In this document: one piece after another, positions 53,432 through 60,761 of the stretch
Position numbering within the stretch: the first letter of the stretch is position 1
Layout of the letters: the number at the start of each line of letters is the position of its first letter
DNA from: Pseudomonadota bacterium
GTDB taxonomy: Bacteria; Myxococcota_A; UBA796; SXON01
Assembly (NCBI GenBank): GCA_030684355.1
Contig: JAUXTN010000210.1
Coordinates: forward strand, 1-64,000
Direction of reading: 5' to 3'
Length of the DNA: 64,000 bases
Translations under genes and position numbers: made by a program
Notes under the pieces: generated by a model
Database searches by the model: none
Seen by the model: only the letters and a program-made list of their open reading frames with translations
Told to the model about the DNA's origin: nothing

Positions 53432-53851
53432 ATGGCTACCGAGCGCACCCTCTCCATCATCAAGCCCGACGCCGTCAAGAACCAGAACATCGGCGCGATC
53501 ATCGCCCGCTTCGAGTCCGAAGGCCTGCGCATCGCCGCCGCCAAGAAGGTGCAGCTCGATCGTCGCGAGGCCGAAGGCTTCTACGCCGAGCACTCCACGC
53601 GCGGCTTCTTCGGCGAGCTCGTCGACTTCATGACCTCCGGCCCGGTCGTCATCATGGTGCTCGAGGGCGAGAACGCCATCGCGCGCAACCGCGAGATCAT
53701 GGGCGCCACGAACCCGGCGAACGCCGCCGAGGGCACCCTCCGCAAGCTCTTCGCCGCCTCCGTCGGCGAGAACGCCGTGCACGGCTCGGACTCCCCCGCG
53801 TCCGCCGCGCGCGAGGTCTCCTACTTCTTCGCCGGGACCGAGGTCCTCTAG
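53432..53851 (+). CDS. ndk: Nucleoside diphosphate kinase
   Basis: 139 residues, normal length. TLSIIKPDAVKNQNIGAII at the start, GATNPANAAEGTLRK, and the phospho-His loop ENAVHGSDSPASA are diagnostic. Balances NTP pools. AGGAG lies 8 bases before ATG 53432. Confidence 0.97.
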   Translation: MATERTLSIIKPDAVKNQNIGAIIARFESEGLRIAAAKKVQLDRREAEGFYAEHSTRGFFGELVDFMTSGPVVIMVLEGENAIARNREIMGATNPANAAEGTLRKLFAASVGENAVHGSDSPASAAREVSYFFAGTEVL

Positions 53852-53928
53852 TCCCGGAGACCGGCCCGCCGGGCGTCGGGAGCGTCTCTCCCGATCGCTC
53901 GGAGGTGCCGCACGGGGCCGATCTCCGC

Positions 53929-53934
53929 TATGCT
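53929..53934 (+). promoter_or_regulatory. Probable -10 box (TATGCT)
   Basis: TATGCT lies 26 bases before ATG 53955 with CGGAG in between, nearly the same arrangement as at 2302. No clear -35. Confidence 0.4.
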
Positions 53935-53954
53935 GTCGCCTCCGCGGAGACGGC

Positions 53955-54734
53955 ATGGCGAAGCAGATCGGCGACGGCTTCCACCTCAAGTTCACGATCG
54001 GCAAGGCCCTCTGGAACGACATGTTCCGCGTGGGCCTGCCCTTCAAGGTGGCGGACGGACAGTTCGATCTCGTGGACAACCTACGCTCCGGCTTCAAGCG
54101 CCTGGAGGTGCGGGAGAAGGTGAAGGGGCTCCTCGAAGATCGCGAGGTGCCCCAGGTCCTGATCCGCGGCAAGGACTTCGCGAAGACGGTGTGGGGACAC
54201 CGCCGCGAGCAGGTCTACCGCGTCGTGAACGAGGTGCTCCGCGTCGAGGGCGACTGGAAGGTCGAGGTCGATCGCGAGGGGTCCGACTTCAAGTACGCGC
54301 AGCAGCGCTTCGGGGTGGAGGCCCACGTGAAGGCCATCGCCACGGGCAAGGTCTACCTGCTCCGCCAGAACATCGAGTTCCCGTTCGTGCTGGAGAAGCG
54401 CATCGGGGCCGAGGCCGCCCTGGCGGACATCCGCTACGACCAGGAGCGCCGCGCGCTCGTGGGCCATCTGCAGGACGTCTCCGTCGACCTCGGCGACAAC
54501 TTCATCCTCCAGCTCCTGAACCGCGGCGCCGAGTACCTCCTCGCGCAACAGACCCCCAAGGTCAACCCGGTCCAGATCCTGAAGAAGGACCAGATCGAGG
54601 AGATGATCAGCCCCGCCGGCGGCCCGCTCCGCCTGAAGATGGGCGTCGAGGACGTGGCGCTCGACATCGACGAGGACGAGCTCACCCTGAAGGTGAAGTT
54701 CGGCTTCTCCCAGCTGCAGATCGAAGGCTCCTGA
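53955..54734 (+). CDS. Conserved-looking hypothetical protein
   Basis: 259 residues, no signal peptide or membrane segment. Alternating beta strands (QIGDGFHLKFTIG, VDLVDNL-like stretches, IRYDQERRALVGHLQDVSVDL, LKMGVEDVALDIDEDELTL) suggest a beta-rich fold with two similar halves, perhaps lipid- or ligand-binding. I do not recognise a family. It overlaps the molybdopterin gene by one base, so the two are co-translated. Confidence 0.6.
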   Translation: MAKQIGDGFHLKFTIGKALWNDMFRVGLPFKVADGQFDLVDNLRSGFKRLEVREKVKGLLEDREVPQVLIRGKDFAKTVWGHRREQVYRVVNEVLRVEGDWKVEVDREGSDFKYAQQRFGVEAHVKAIATGKVYLLRQNIEFPFVLEKRIGAEAALADIRYDQERRALVGHLQDVSVDLGDNFILQLLNRGAEYLLAQQTPKVNPVQILKKDQIEEMISPAGGPLRLKMGVEDVALDIDEDELTLKVKFGFSQLQIEGS

Positions 54735-55363
54735 TGCTGTGGCGGCCGGGGAAGGCCCAGCGGTCCCTGCTGACGCAGGGACGCGAGCGCTCGGCCGATC
54801 GCCTCCCGCCAGGCCAGCGCCTCGTGAAGGGGTGGCCGGTGCTCCACGAGGGAGAGCCCCCGGTGCTCGACGTGGACACCTGGCGCTTCCGCGTGTGGGG
54901 GGAGGTCGAGCGGCCCCAAGAGTGGACCTGGGCGGAGCTCCAGGCGCTCCCGCGGATCGAGACCACGCAGGACTTCCACTGCGTCACGACGTGGTCGCGC
55001 TACGACAATCGGTGGGGTGGCATCTCGGTCTCGGAGATCCTGGGCCGCGCGCTGCCGCGGGCGTCCGCGAGCCACGTGCTGGTCCACTGCTTCGACGCCA
55101 CCGGCTACACCGCGAACCTGCCCCTCGCGGACTTCGCGCGCGCGGAGAACCTCTTCGCGCTCACCCACGACGACGCGCCGCTCTCCGTGGAGCACGGAGG
55201 GCCGATCCGGCTCGTCGTGCACCACCTCTACGCCTGGAAGTCCGCGAAGTGGGTCGCGGGCGTCGAGGTCCTCCCGCGTGACGTGCGCGGCTACTGGGAG
55301 GAGCGCGGGTACCACAACCGCGCGGATCCCTGGCTCGAAGAGCGCTACTCCCACCAGGAGTAG
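54734..55363 (+). CDS. Sulfite oxidase-like molybdopterin oxidoreductase, single domain
   Basis: 209 residues. The molybdopterin-binding SUOX fold is recognised from FRVWGEVERPQEWTWAELQA, TTQDFHCVTTWSRYDN with the Mo-ligand Cys83, and HHLYAWKSAKWVAGVEVL. It resembles the MsrP/YedY catalytic core without a signal peptide, so it is probably cytoplasmic; no heme partner gene is adjacent. Its substrate is unknown. ATG overlaps the upstream stop (TGATG). Confidence 0.85.
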   Translation: MLWRPGKAQRSLLTQGRERSADRLPPGQRLVKGWPVLHEGEPPVLDVDTWRFRVWGEVERPQEWTWAELQALPRIETTQDFHCVTTWSRYDNRWGGISVSEILGRALPRASASHVLVHCFDATGYTANLPLADFARAENLFALTHDDAPLSVEHGGPIRLVVHHLYAWKSAKWVAGVEVLPRDVRGYWEERGYHNRADPWLEERYSHQE

Positions 55364-55364
55364 A

Positions 55365-55919
55365 TCAGGGCCGGCCGGTGGTCCATCCGCGCCAGGGGTG
55401 CCCCGGGATGCCCACGCGAAGCGCCACGACCCCCTGGATCGCGTCCAACGGCACGGCGCCCCACCAGCGGGAGTCGACGGCCACGTCGCGGGCGTCCGCG
55501 CCGAGGAACGCGGCGTCGTCCGACACGCTCGTCTCCGCCAACGTCCAGCGCACTGGGCGCGCAGCGAGGGCCACGAGGTGGGGGCCCTCCGTGCGGACGA
55601 CGCGGTCGGTGTCCCGGTCCATCTCCAGCACGCGGGGCGCATCGGCGTACCCGGCGTAGTAGACGCCGTCGTCGTAGCGGATCGCGGCGCCCACGGTCTC
55701 GACGCGGCGGAGGGTCCAGCGGCGGGGGTCGAGCGGATCGACGACCGCCACGACATCGCCGGGGCGGGCCGCCAGGGGGAGGAGGAGCACGAGATCCCCG
55801 GCGAGGAGGGACGGCGCCATCTCGTCGTCGGGGACCCACGCAAGGCGAGGGAGCGCGAGCGCCGCTGCCACCGCGAGGGCGCAGGCGGCCGCGAGCGCGA
55901 CGCGGCCCGCCGGCCTCAA
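55365..55919 (-). CDS. Signal peptidase I-like pseudoenzyme
   Basis: 184 residues with an N-terminal membrane helix (7-23). The S26 fold is clear from PDDEMAPSLLAGDLVLLLP, RPGDVVAVVDP, RRWTLRRVETVGA and DSRWWGAVPLDAIQGVVAL. However, the catalytic Ser before Met is Glu33, and the Lys of the KR motif is Arg (71-72). It should therefore be unable to cleave by the Ser-Lys mechanism. It begins directly after the stop of the HlyD-like gene in the VTC-DUF4956 operon, suggesting a structural or binding role there. Confidence 0.75.
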   Translation of the reverse strand: MRPAGRVALAAACALAVAAALALPRLAWVPDDEMAPSLLAGDLVLLLPLAARPGDVVAVVDPLDPRRWTLRRVETVGAAIRYDDGVYYAGYADAPRVLEMDRDTDRVVRTEGPHLVALAARPVRWTLAETSVSDDAAFLGADARDVAVDSRWWGAVPLDAIQGVVALRVGIPGHPWRGWTTGRP

Positions 55920-57005
55920 CTAGAACTCGACCGAGAGGGACTCGCCGGGCGTGAGGACCCGGTCGAGCACCTGGAGAGTCACCGGCACGCCCCACTCCTG
56001 GATGGTCTGGTCTTGAAGCTGCCGGACGGGGACGGGCTCGACGGCGACGCCCACGGAGCGCACGGTCGCCGAGAAGCGGCTCCCGCCGACACCCCGCACC
56101 GACACGGAGGTGCCCGGGATCAGCGCGCGGGCGCGGGTGATGTCCACGAAGACCACGGCGTCCTCGGAACTCGGCTCGGTGACCATGACGACCGGTACGC
56201 CCGCCTGGACCCATTGTCCGGGGATCGGGAACGCCTCGTCGATGACCTCCGACCGGCCGTCGCGCGCCTGGGCGCCGAGCGGCGCCGAGACCACCCCGGA
56301 GGCGTAGGAGCGCAGGACGTTGGCGTCCGCGACCATGCGCAGCGACTCCAGGTAGACGGCGGCGGCCTCGACGGAGGTCTTCAAGATCTCGCTGCGGGGG
56401 CCGCCCGCGCGCTCTCGCGCGTCCTCGTAGCTCTGGTTGAGGGCGTCGACCTCGGCGGCGCGGGCTGCGACCGAGGCCCTGGCGGCGTCTCGCACGGATG
56501 TGAAGCGATCCACCTCGCTCGCCGCGACGAGCACGCCCGGGGACTGCGCCCGTGCGAGCTCCTGCTCGGCGACCACGAGGTCCGACCGGTCCCGCTCGAG
56601 CTCGACCCGGGATCGGAGCCACGACGCGCGCGCGGCCTCGAGGTCCCGGGCGAAGCGGCGCCCACGGTCCGCCTCCTCGGCGCCGAGCTGAGCTTCCAAG
56701 GTGCGCAGATCCGCCTCCGCCGCGGCAATCTGCTGGGACAGGCCCGGCACTTCGATACGGGCGAGCACGGTTCCGGCATCGACCCGCTGGAAGGGGGCGA
56801 CTTCGACGCTCGCGATGCGGCCGCTCTCCGGCGCACGAATGAGGTGGGTGCGCGTGACCGCCACGGCGGTTCCATCGAAGGACCCGGTCCGCAGGAGGAG
56901 CCACATCGCGCAGGCGATCGCCGCGGAGCCCCAACAGAGCGCCATGACGATGTTGCCCCGCGCCGCCCGTAGGCGCCGCGCCAATGGGATTGTTCGTCTC
57001 ACCAT
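55920..57005 (-). CDS. HlyD/EmrA-type membrane fusion protein
   Basis: 361 residues. N-terminal membrane helix (about 19-38), a biotinyl-lipoyl half (LIRAPESGRIASVEVAPFQR), a long coiled-coil hairpin (about 90-215), the second lipoyl half (VVSAPLGAQARDG) and a beta-barrel domain. No ABC or MFS partner is adjacent. It overlaps DUF4956 by 7 bases. Probably a periplasmic conduit or scaffold for the VTC-DUF4956 pair (inference). Confidence 0.8.
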   Translation of the reverse strand: MVRRTIPLARRLRAARGNIVMALCWGSAAIACAMWLLLRTGSFDGTAVAVTRTHLIRAPESGRIASVEVAPFQRVDAGTVLARIEVPGLSQQIAAAEADLRTLEAQLGAEEADRGRRFARDLEAARASWLRSRVELERDRSDLVVAEQELARAQSPGVLVAASEVDRFTSVRDAARASVAARAAEVDALNQSYEDARERAGGPRSEILKTSVEAAAVYLESLRMVADANVLRSYASGVVSAPLGAQARDGRSEVIDEAFPIPGQWVQAGVPVVMVTEPSSEDAVVFVDITRARALIPGTSVSVRGVGGSRFSATVRSVGVAVEPVPVRQLQDQTIQEWGVPVTLQVLDRVLTPGESLSVEF

Positions 57006-57682
57006 TCTTCCGCCCGTTCCTCGATGGCCACGGTCACCTGGGTGGTCCCCTCGACGGCTCGCACCGCGCGGAGAAGATCCTCACGTTCACCCGAGTGAAA
57101 GAGCCTGATTTCGTAGCTGAATTCTGAAGGTTCGCCGGTGTCGCCCTGCCGCAGGGCAACCAGCTCGTGGGTGCGACACCAATCGGTGAGGACCTTCTCG
57201 ATCGCGCCCGCCGCGCCGCCGGCCCCCCGCACCCGCAACATGCCGGTGTCGGAGTGGCGGGTGGCAAAGCCGCTGAATTGGAGGGTAGTCGCCACGATCC
57301 CGATCATCGCGGTGCCGAGCAGGGCCACCGCGTGTTGCTGGGCTCCCACCGAGATGCCGACCGCGAGCGCCAGGAAGATGAAGGTGGTGTCACGCGCGTC
57401 GCGCACGACGGTGCGGAAGCGGATGATGGCGAGGGCCCCGACGAGGCCGAAGGCCCGCGCGATGCTGTCCCCCACCACCAGCATCACCATCGTGATGATC
57501 ATCGAGAGCAGCACGATGCTGTGCACCATGTTGCGCGAGTACGACAGGCCGCGGTGGGTCATCCCGTAGAGCCACGCCACGAAGGTGCCCAGGACGAACG
57601 ACAACAAGAGGTCGAAGCCGGCGTCGACCATCGTGAGTTGCCCGCCGCCTGCGGAGCCTGTGAACAAATCGAGAGGGTTCAA
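56999..57682 (-). CDS. DUF4956 membrane protein
   Basis: 227 residues from TTG 57682, overlapping the VTC stop (TTGA) with AAGGA upstream; ATG 57631 is an alternative start. Four membrane helices (LLLSFVLGTFVAWLYGM; MVHSIVLLSMIITMVMLVV; GLVGALAIIRFRT; FIFLALAVGISVGAQQHAVALLG) followed by a soluble ferredoxin-like domain (about 150-227). DUF4956 proteins are nearly always beside VTC-domain genes; function unproven, possibly a channel or a partner in polyphosphate or polymer handling. Confidence 0.85.
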   Translation of the reverse strand: MNPLDLFTGSAGGGQLTMVDAGFDLLLSFVLGTFVAWLYGMTHRGLSYSRNMVHSIVLLSMIITMVMLVVGDSIARAFGLVGALAIIRFRTVVRDARDTTFIFLALAVGISVGAQQHAVALLGTAMIGIVATTLQFSGFATRHSDTGMLRVRGAGGAAGAIEKVLTDWCRTHELVALRQGDTGEPSEFSYEIRLFHSGEREDLLRAVRAVEGTTQVTVAIEERAEEW

Positions 57683-58425
57683 CGCGCCATCCTTGAGCCC
57701 GAGGCCAGCTCTGCCGCGAGAGTGGTGGACTCCATTCCTTGGAGTACTTCGACGGCGTGGCGGTACTTGGACATGGAGCGCCGCTCCAGGCCGAAGCGCC
57801 GGATGGTGTCCGCGACCCACGCCGGGTACGAACCGTTGTATTTCAGCTCCAGCACCACGATCCCCTTCACGTCGTCGATGGGATACCACCGTTCTGGTTC
57901 CGCCAGACCGCGGGTCGGCGGGGCGCAGGCGATGGCGCTGTCGAACGTGATCCGCACCAGGCCGCGATCTCCGCCTACATACGCGAAGCGCTCGTAGGTG
58001 ACCCACGCACGCGGATATGCCCGATATCGGTCCATATGGGTGCGGAAGTTCTCGATGGCGCCCCCTCCCCGGTTGCGCGGCGTTCCACCGTCGAGGATGC
58101 GCACCGCCTCCGCGCGGTCCACCTCGCCGCGGGACTTGCGCATCGCCTCGCCGTTGCGGGACTTGACTTCCAGGAACACGGGGGCGTTGGGCGTGAACGA
58201 ATACGTTCGAGCCCGGAGCTTGAAGCGGGAGAAATTGCCGTTCCTCGTCTCCCGGTAGATGCGCCAATCGGCGTCATCCAGGTACAGCGAGTGGACCGGG
58301 TACCTCGCGGAGCCCCCCTCGCCATGGGCGTCGGGCTCCATGTAGCGAGCGATCCACTCTCGAACCTGCTCCGCTAGCTCCGGCGAGATGCGGTATTTGA
58401 CCTCATAGCGAGTAGCGATGCGCAC
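57679..58425 (-). CDS. VTC-domain protein (polyphosphate polymerase-like)
   Basis: 248 residues. The tunnel-lining motifs of the VTC/triphosphate tunnel fold are present: TRYEVKYRI, YPVHSLYLDDADW, SRFKLRARTY, VFLEVKSRNGE, RVTYERFAYV-type ITFDSAIA and IVVLELKYNGSYP. Eukaryotic Vtc4 makes polyphosphate with this domain; the bacterial versions next to DUF4956 have been linked to envelope polymers but are not well characterised. First gene of a four-gene minus-strand operon. Confidence 0.85.
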   Translation of the reverse strand: MRIATRYEVKYRISPELAEQVREWIARYMEPDAHGEGGSARYPVHSLYLDDADWRIYRETRNGNFSRFKLRARTYSFTPNAPVFLEVKSRNGEAMRKSRGEVDRAEAVRILDGGTPRNRGGGAIENFRTHMDRYRAYPRAWVTYERFAYVGGDRGLVRITFDSAIACAPPTRGLAEPERWYPIDDVKGIVVLELKYNGSYPAWVADTIRRFGLERRSMSKYRHAVEVLQGMESTTLAAELASGSRMAR

Positions 58426-58450
58426 GGAACCTCGTCACATGAACGTTTCA

Positions 58451-58479
58451 ATCGTAGATGCCTGCCGCGCCCGCGGCAA
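58451..58479 (-). promoter_or_regulatory. Probable promoter of the VTC operon (TTGCCG-17-TACGAT)
   Basis: On the minus strand, TTGCCG (58479-58474), 17 bases, TACGAT (58456-58451). Transcription would start about 20 bases before the VTC ATG at 58425. Confidence 0.5.
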
Positions 58480-58587
58480 GGGACGCCTTGGAATCGACGG
58501 AACCTTCACAAGCTCGTCAGGATCGGCGTGCTTAGCGAGCGTGCGGCGGGGTCGGGCGGACCGGTGGGCGGTACGTGTTCCGCGGGC

Positions 58588-58616
58588 TTGCGACCGGGGC
58601 TCCGGGCGCGTAGGGT
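58588..58616 (+). promoter_or_regulatory. Probable promoter of the Asp-linker lipoprotein (TTGCGA-17-TAGGGT)
   Basis: TTGCGA (58588-58593), 17 bases, TAGGGT (58611-58616), then CGGAG 5 bases before ATG 58638. The rest of the 212-base divergent gap (58480-58587) shows nothing else I recognise. Confidence 0.5.
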
Positions 58617-58637
58617 GGAGCCCGACACGGAGACGCG

Positions 58638-59285
<648 letters not shown>

Positions 59286-59324
59286 AGTCGCGGCGATAGA
59301 GGCCGCGGCGAGAAGGGGGTCCCG

Positions 59325-59798
59325 ATGAACCAGTCTGGCGCCGGCCTTGCACGGGATCGCGGCGCGCCGGTCGTGCTGCGCCTGCTTCCGCACGTCCATC
59401 ACCCGCCCGCCCGGGTCCTCCTCCCCGATCTCGGCGAGGGACACGAGGCGCGCGCGCTCGACGCCCGGGGCTACCGTGTCACCGTGCTCGGCGGCCCGGC
59501 CCCCGCGCCGGGGATCACGGCCGCGGCGGGCTCCCTCCTCGACGCGCCCGTCCGCGACTTCGACCTCGTGTGCGAGTCGGGTGCCTTCGCGAGCCTCGAC
59601 CACGTCAGCCGCGCCCGCTACGTCGAGGCCGCGGCGACCGTCCTCCGCCCCGGCGGCCTCCTCTTCGGCGCCTTTCCGGCGGAGGAGGGCGGTGCGGGGG
59701 CCCTCATCGAGCAGCTGGCGCCTCGCTTCGACGTGGCGCGCCTGGAGCCGAGCGGGACTGCCGACGGGTGGCTCGAAGCCATCTTCGTCCGGAGGTAG
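59325..59798 (+). CDS. Degenerate TPMT-like methyltransferase-fold protein
   Basis: 157 residues. RVLLPDLGEGHEARALDARG occupies the place of the SAM-binding motif I in thiopurine-methyltransferase-like proteins (usually PGCGxGYD), and the following strand (YRVTVLGG) and FDLVCESGAFASLD, RARYVEAAATVLRPGGLLFGA and WLEAIFVRR keep the family order. The Gly-rich loop is altered, so SAM binding is doubtful. It starts the unit with the sugar ABC transporter, 3 bases before the ATPase. Confidence 0.65.
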   Translation: MNQSGAGLARDRGAPVVLRLLPHVHHPPARVLLPDLGEGHEARALDARGYRVTVLGGPAPAPGITAAAGSLLDAPVRDFDLVCESGAFASLDHVSRARYVEAAATVLRPGGLLFGAFPAEEGGAGALIEQLAPRFDVARLEPSGTADGWLEAIFVRR

Positions 59799-59801
59799 GC
59801 C

Positions 59802-60761
59802 GTGGCCACGCTCTCGTTCGCCGGGGTCGAGAAGCGCTACGGCGCCGTCCAGGTGCTGCACCGGGTGGACCTCGAGGTCGCCGACGGCGAGTTCATCGTG
59901 CTCGTGGGGCCCTCCGGCTGCGGCAAGAGCACGCTCCTCCGCTGCATCGCGGGGCTCGAGGAGATCACCGGCGGCGAGCTCCGCATCGACGGGCGCCGTG
60001 TCAACGACACCGCGCCGCGCGATCGCGACGTGGCGATGGTGTTCCAGTCCTACGCGCTCTACCCGCACATGACCGTGCGGGAGAACATGGGGTTTGCCCT
60101 CTCCCTCCAGAAGCACCCCGAGGCCGTGGCACGTGTCGCCGACGCCGCGCAGATGCTCGGTCTGACCCACCTGCTCGACCGGTTCCCGCGCGAGCTGTCG
60201 GGTGGCCAACGGCAGCGGGTCGCGATGGGCCGGGCGATCGTACGGCGTCCGAAGGTGTTCCTGTTCGACGAGCCGCTGTCGAACCTCGACGCCTCCTTGC
60301 GCAACTCCGTGCGCGTGGAGCTCCGTCGGCAGCACGCCGCGCTCCGGACCACCACGGTCTACGTCACCCACGACCAGACCGAGGCGCTCACGCTGGCGGA
60401 CCGCATCGTGGTCCTCAACGGCGGGATCGTGCAGCAGGTCGGCACCCCCGACGAGCTCTACTTCGAGCCGCGGAACCGCTTCGTGGCCGGGTTCATCGGG
60501 AGCCCGGGCATGAACTTCCTGGAGCGCGTCGCGGACGACGTGGTGGGCGTCCGCCCGAACGACGTGCGGATCGGCGCCGGGCCGCACGAGGCCACGGTCG
60601 AGGTCGTCGAGAAGCTCGGGTTCGAGGCCATGGTGCACCTCCGCGTCGGCACCGAGGTGCTCGTGGCGCGGGTCGAGGGGGCGGTCCCGTCGGGGACGGT
60701 GCGCGTGGACTTCGCGCGCGCCTACCGCTTCGACCGGGCCACGGGCGAGAGGCGAGGGTGA
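59802..60761 (+). CDS. Sugar ABC transporter ATP-binding protein (MalK/UgpC type)
   Basis: 319 residues from GTG 59802. Walker A GPSGCGKST, Q-loop MVFQSYALYPHMTVREN, signature LSGGQRQRVAMGRAIVRRP, Walker B VFLFDEPLSNLDA, switch VTHDQTEALTLADRI. The C-terminal TOBE/OB regulatory domain is shorter than in MalK (about 80 residues). Energises the permease pair encoded next. Confidence 0.92.
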   Translation: MATLSFAGVEKRYGAVQVLHRVDLEVADGEFIVLVGPSGCGKSTLLRCIAGLEEITGGELRIDGRRVNDTAPRDRDVAMVFQSYALYPHMTVRENMGFALSLQKHPEAVARVADAAQMLGLTHLLDRFPRELSGGQRQRVAMGRAIVRRPKVFLFDEPLSNLDASLRNSVRVELRRQHAALRTTTVYVTHDQTEALTLADRIVVLNGGIVQQVGTPDELYFEPRNRFVAGFIGSPGMNFLERVADDVVGVRPNDVRIGAGPHEATVEVVEKLGFEAMVHLRVGTEVLVARVEGAVPSGTVRVDFARAYRFDRATGERRG

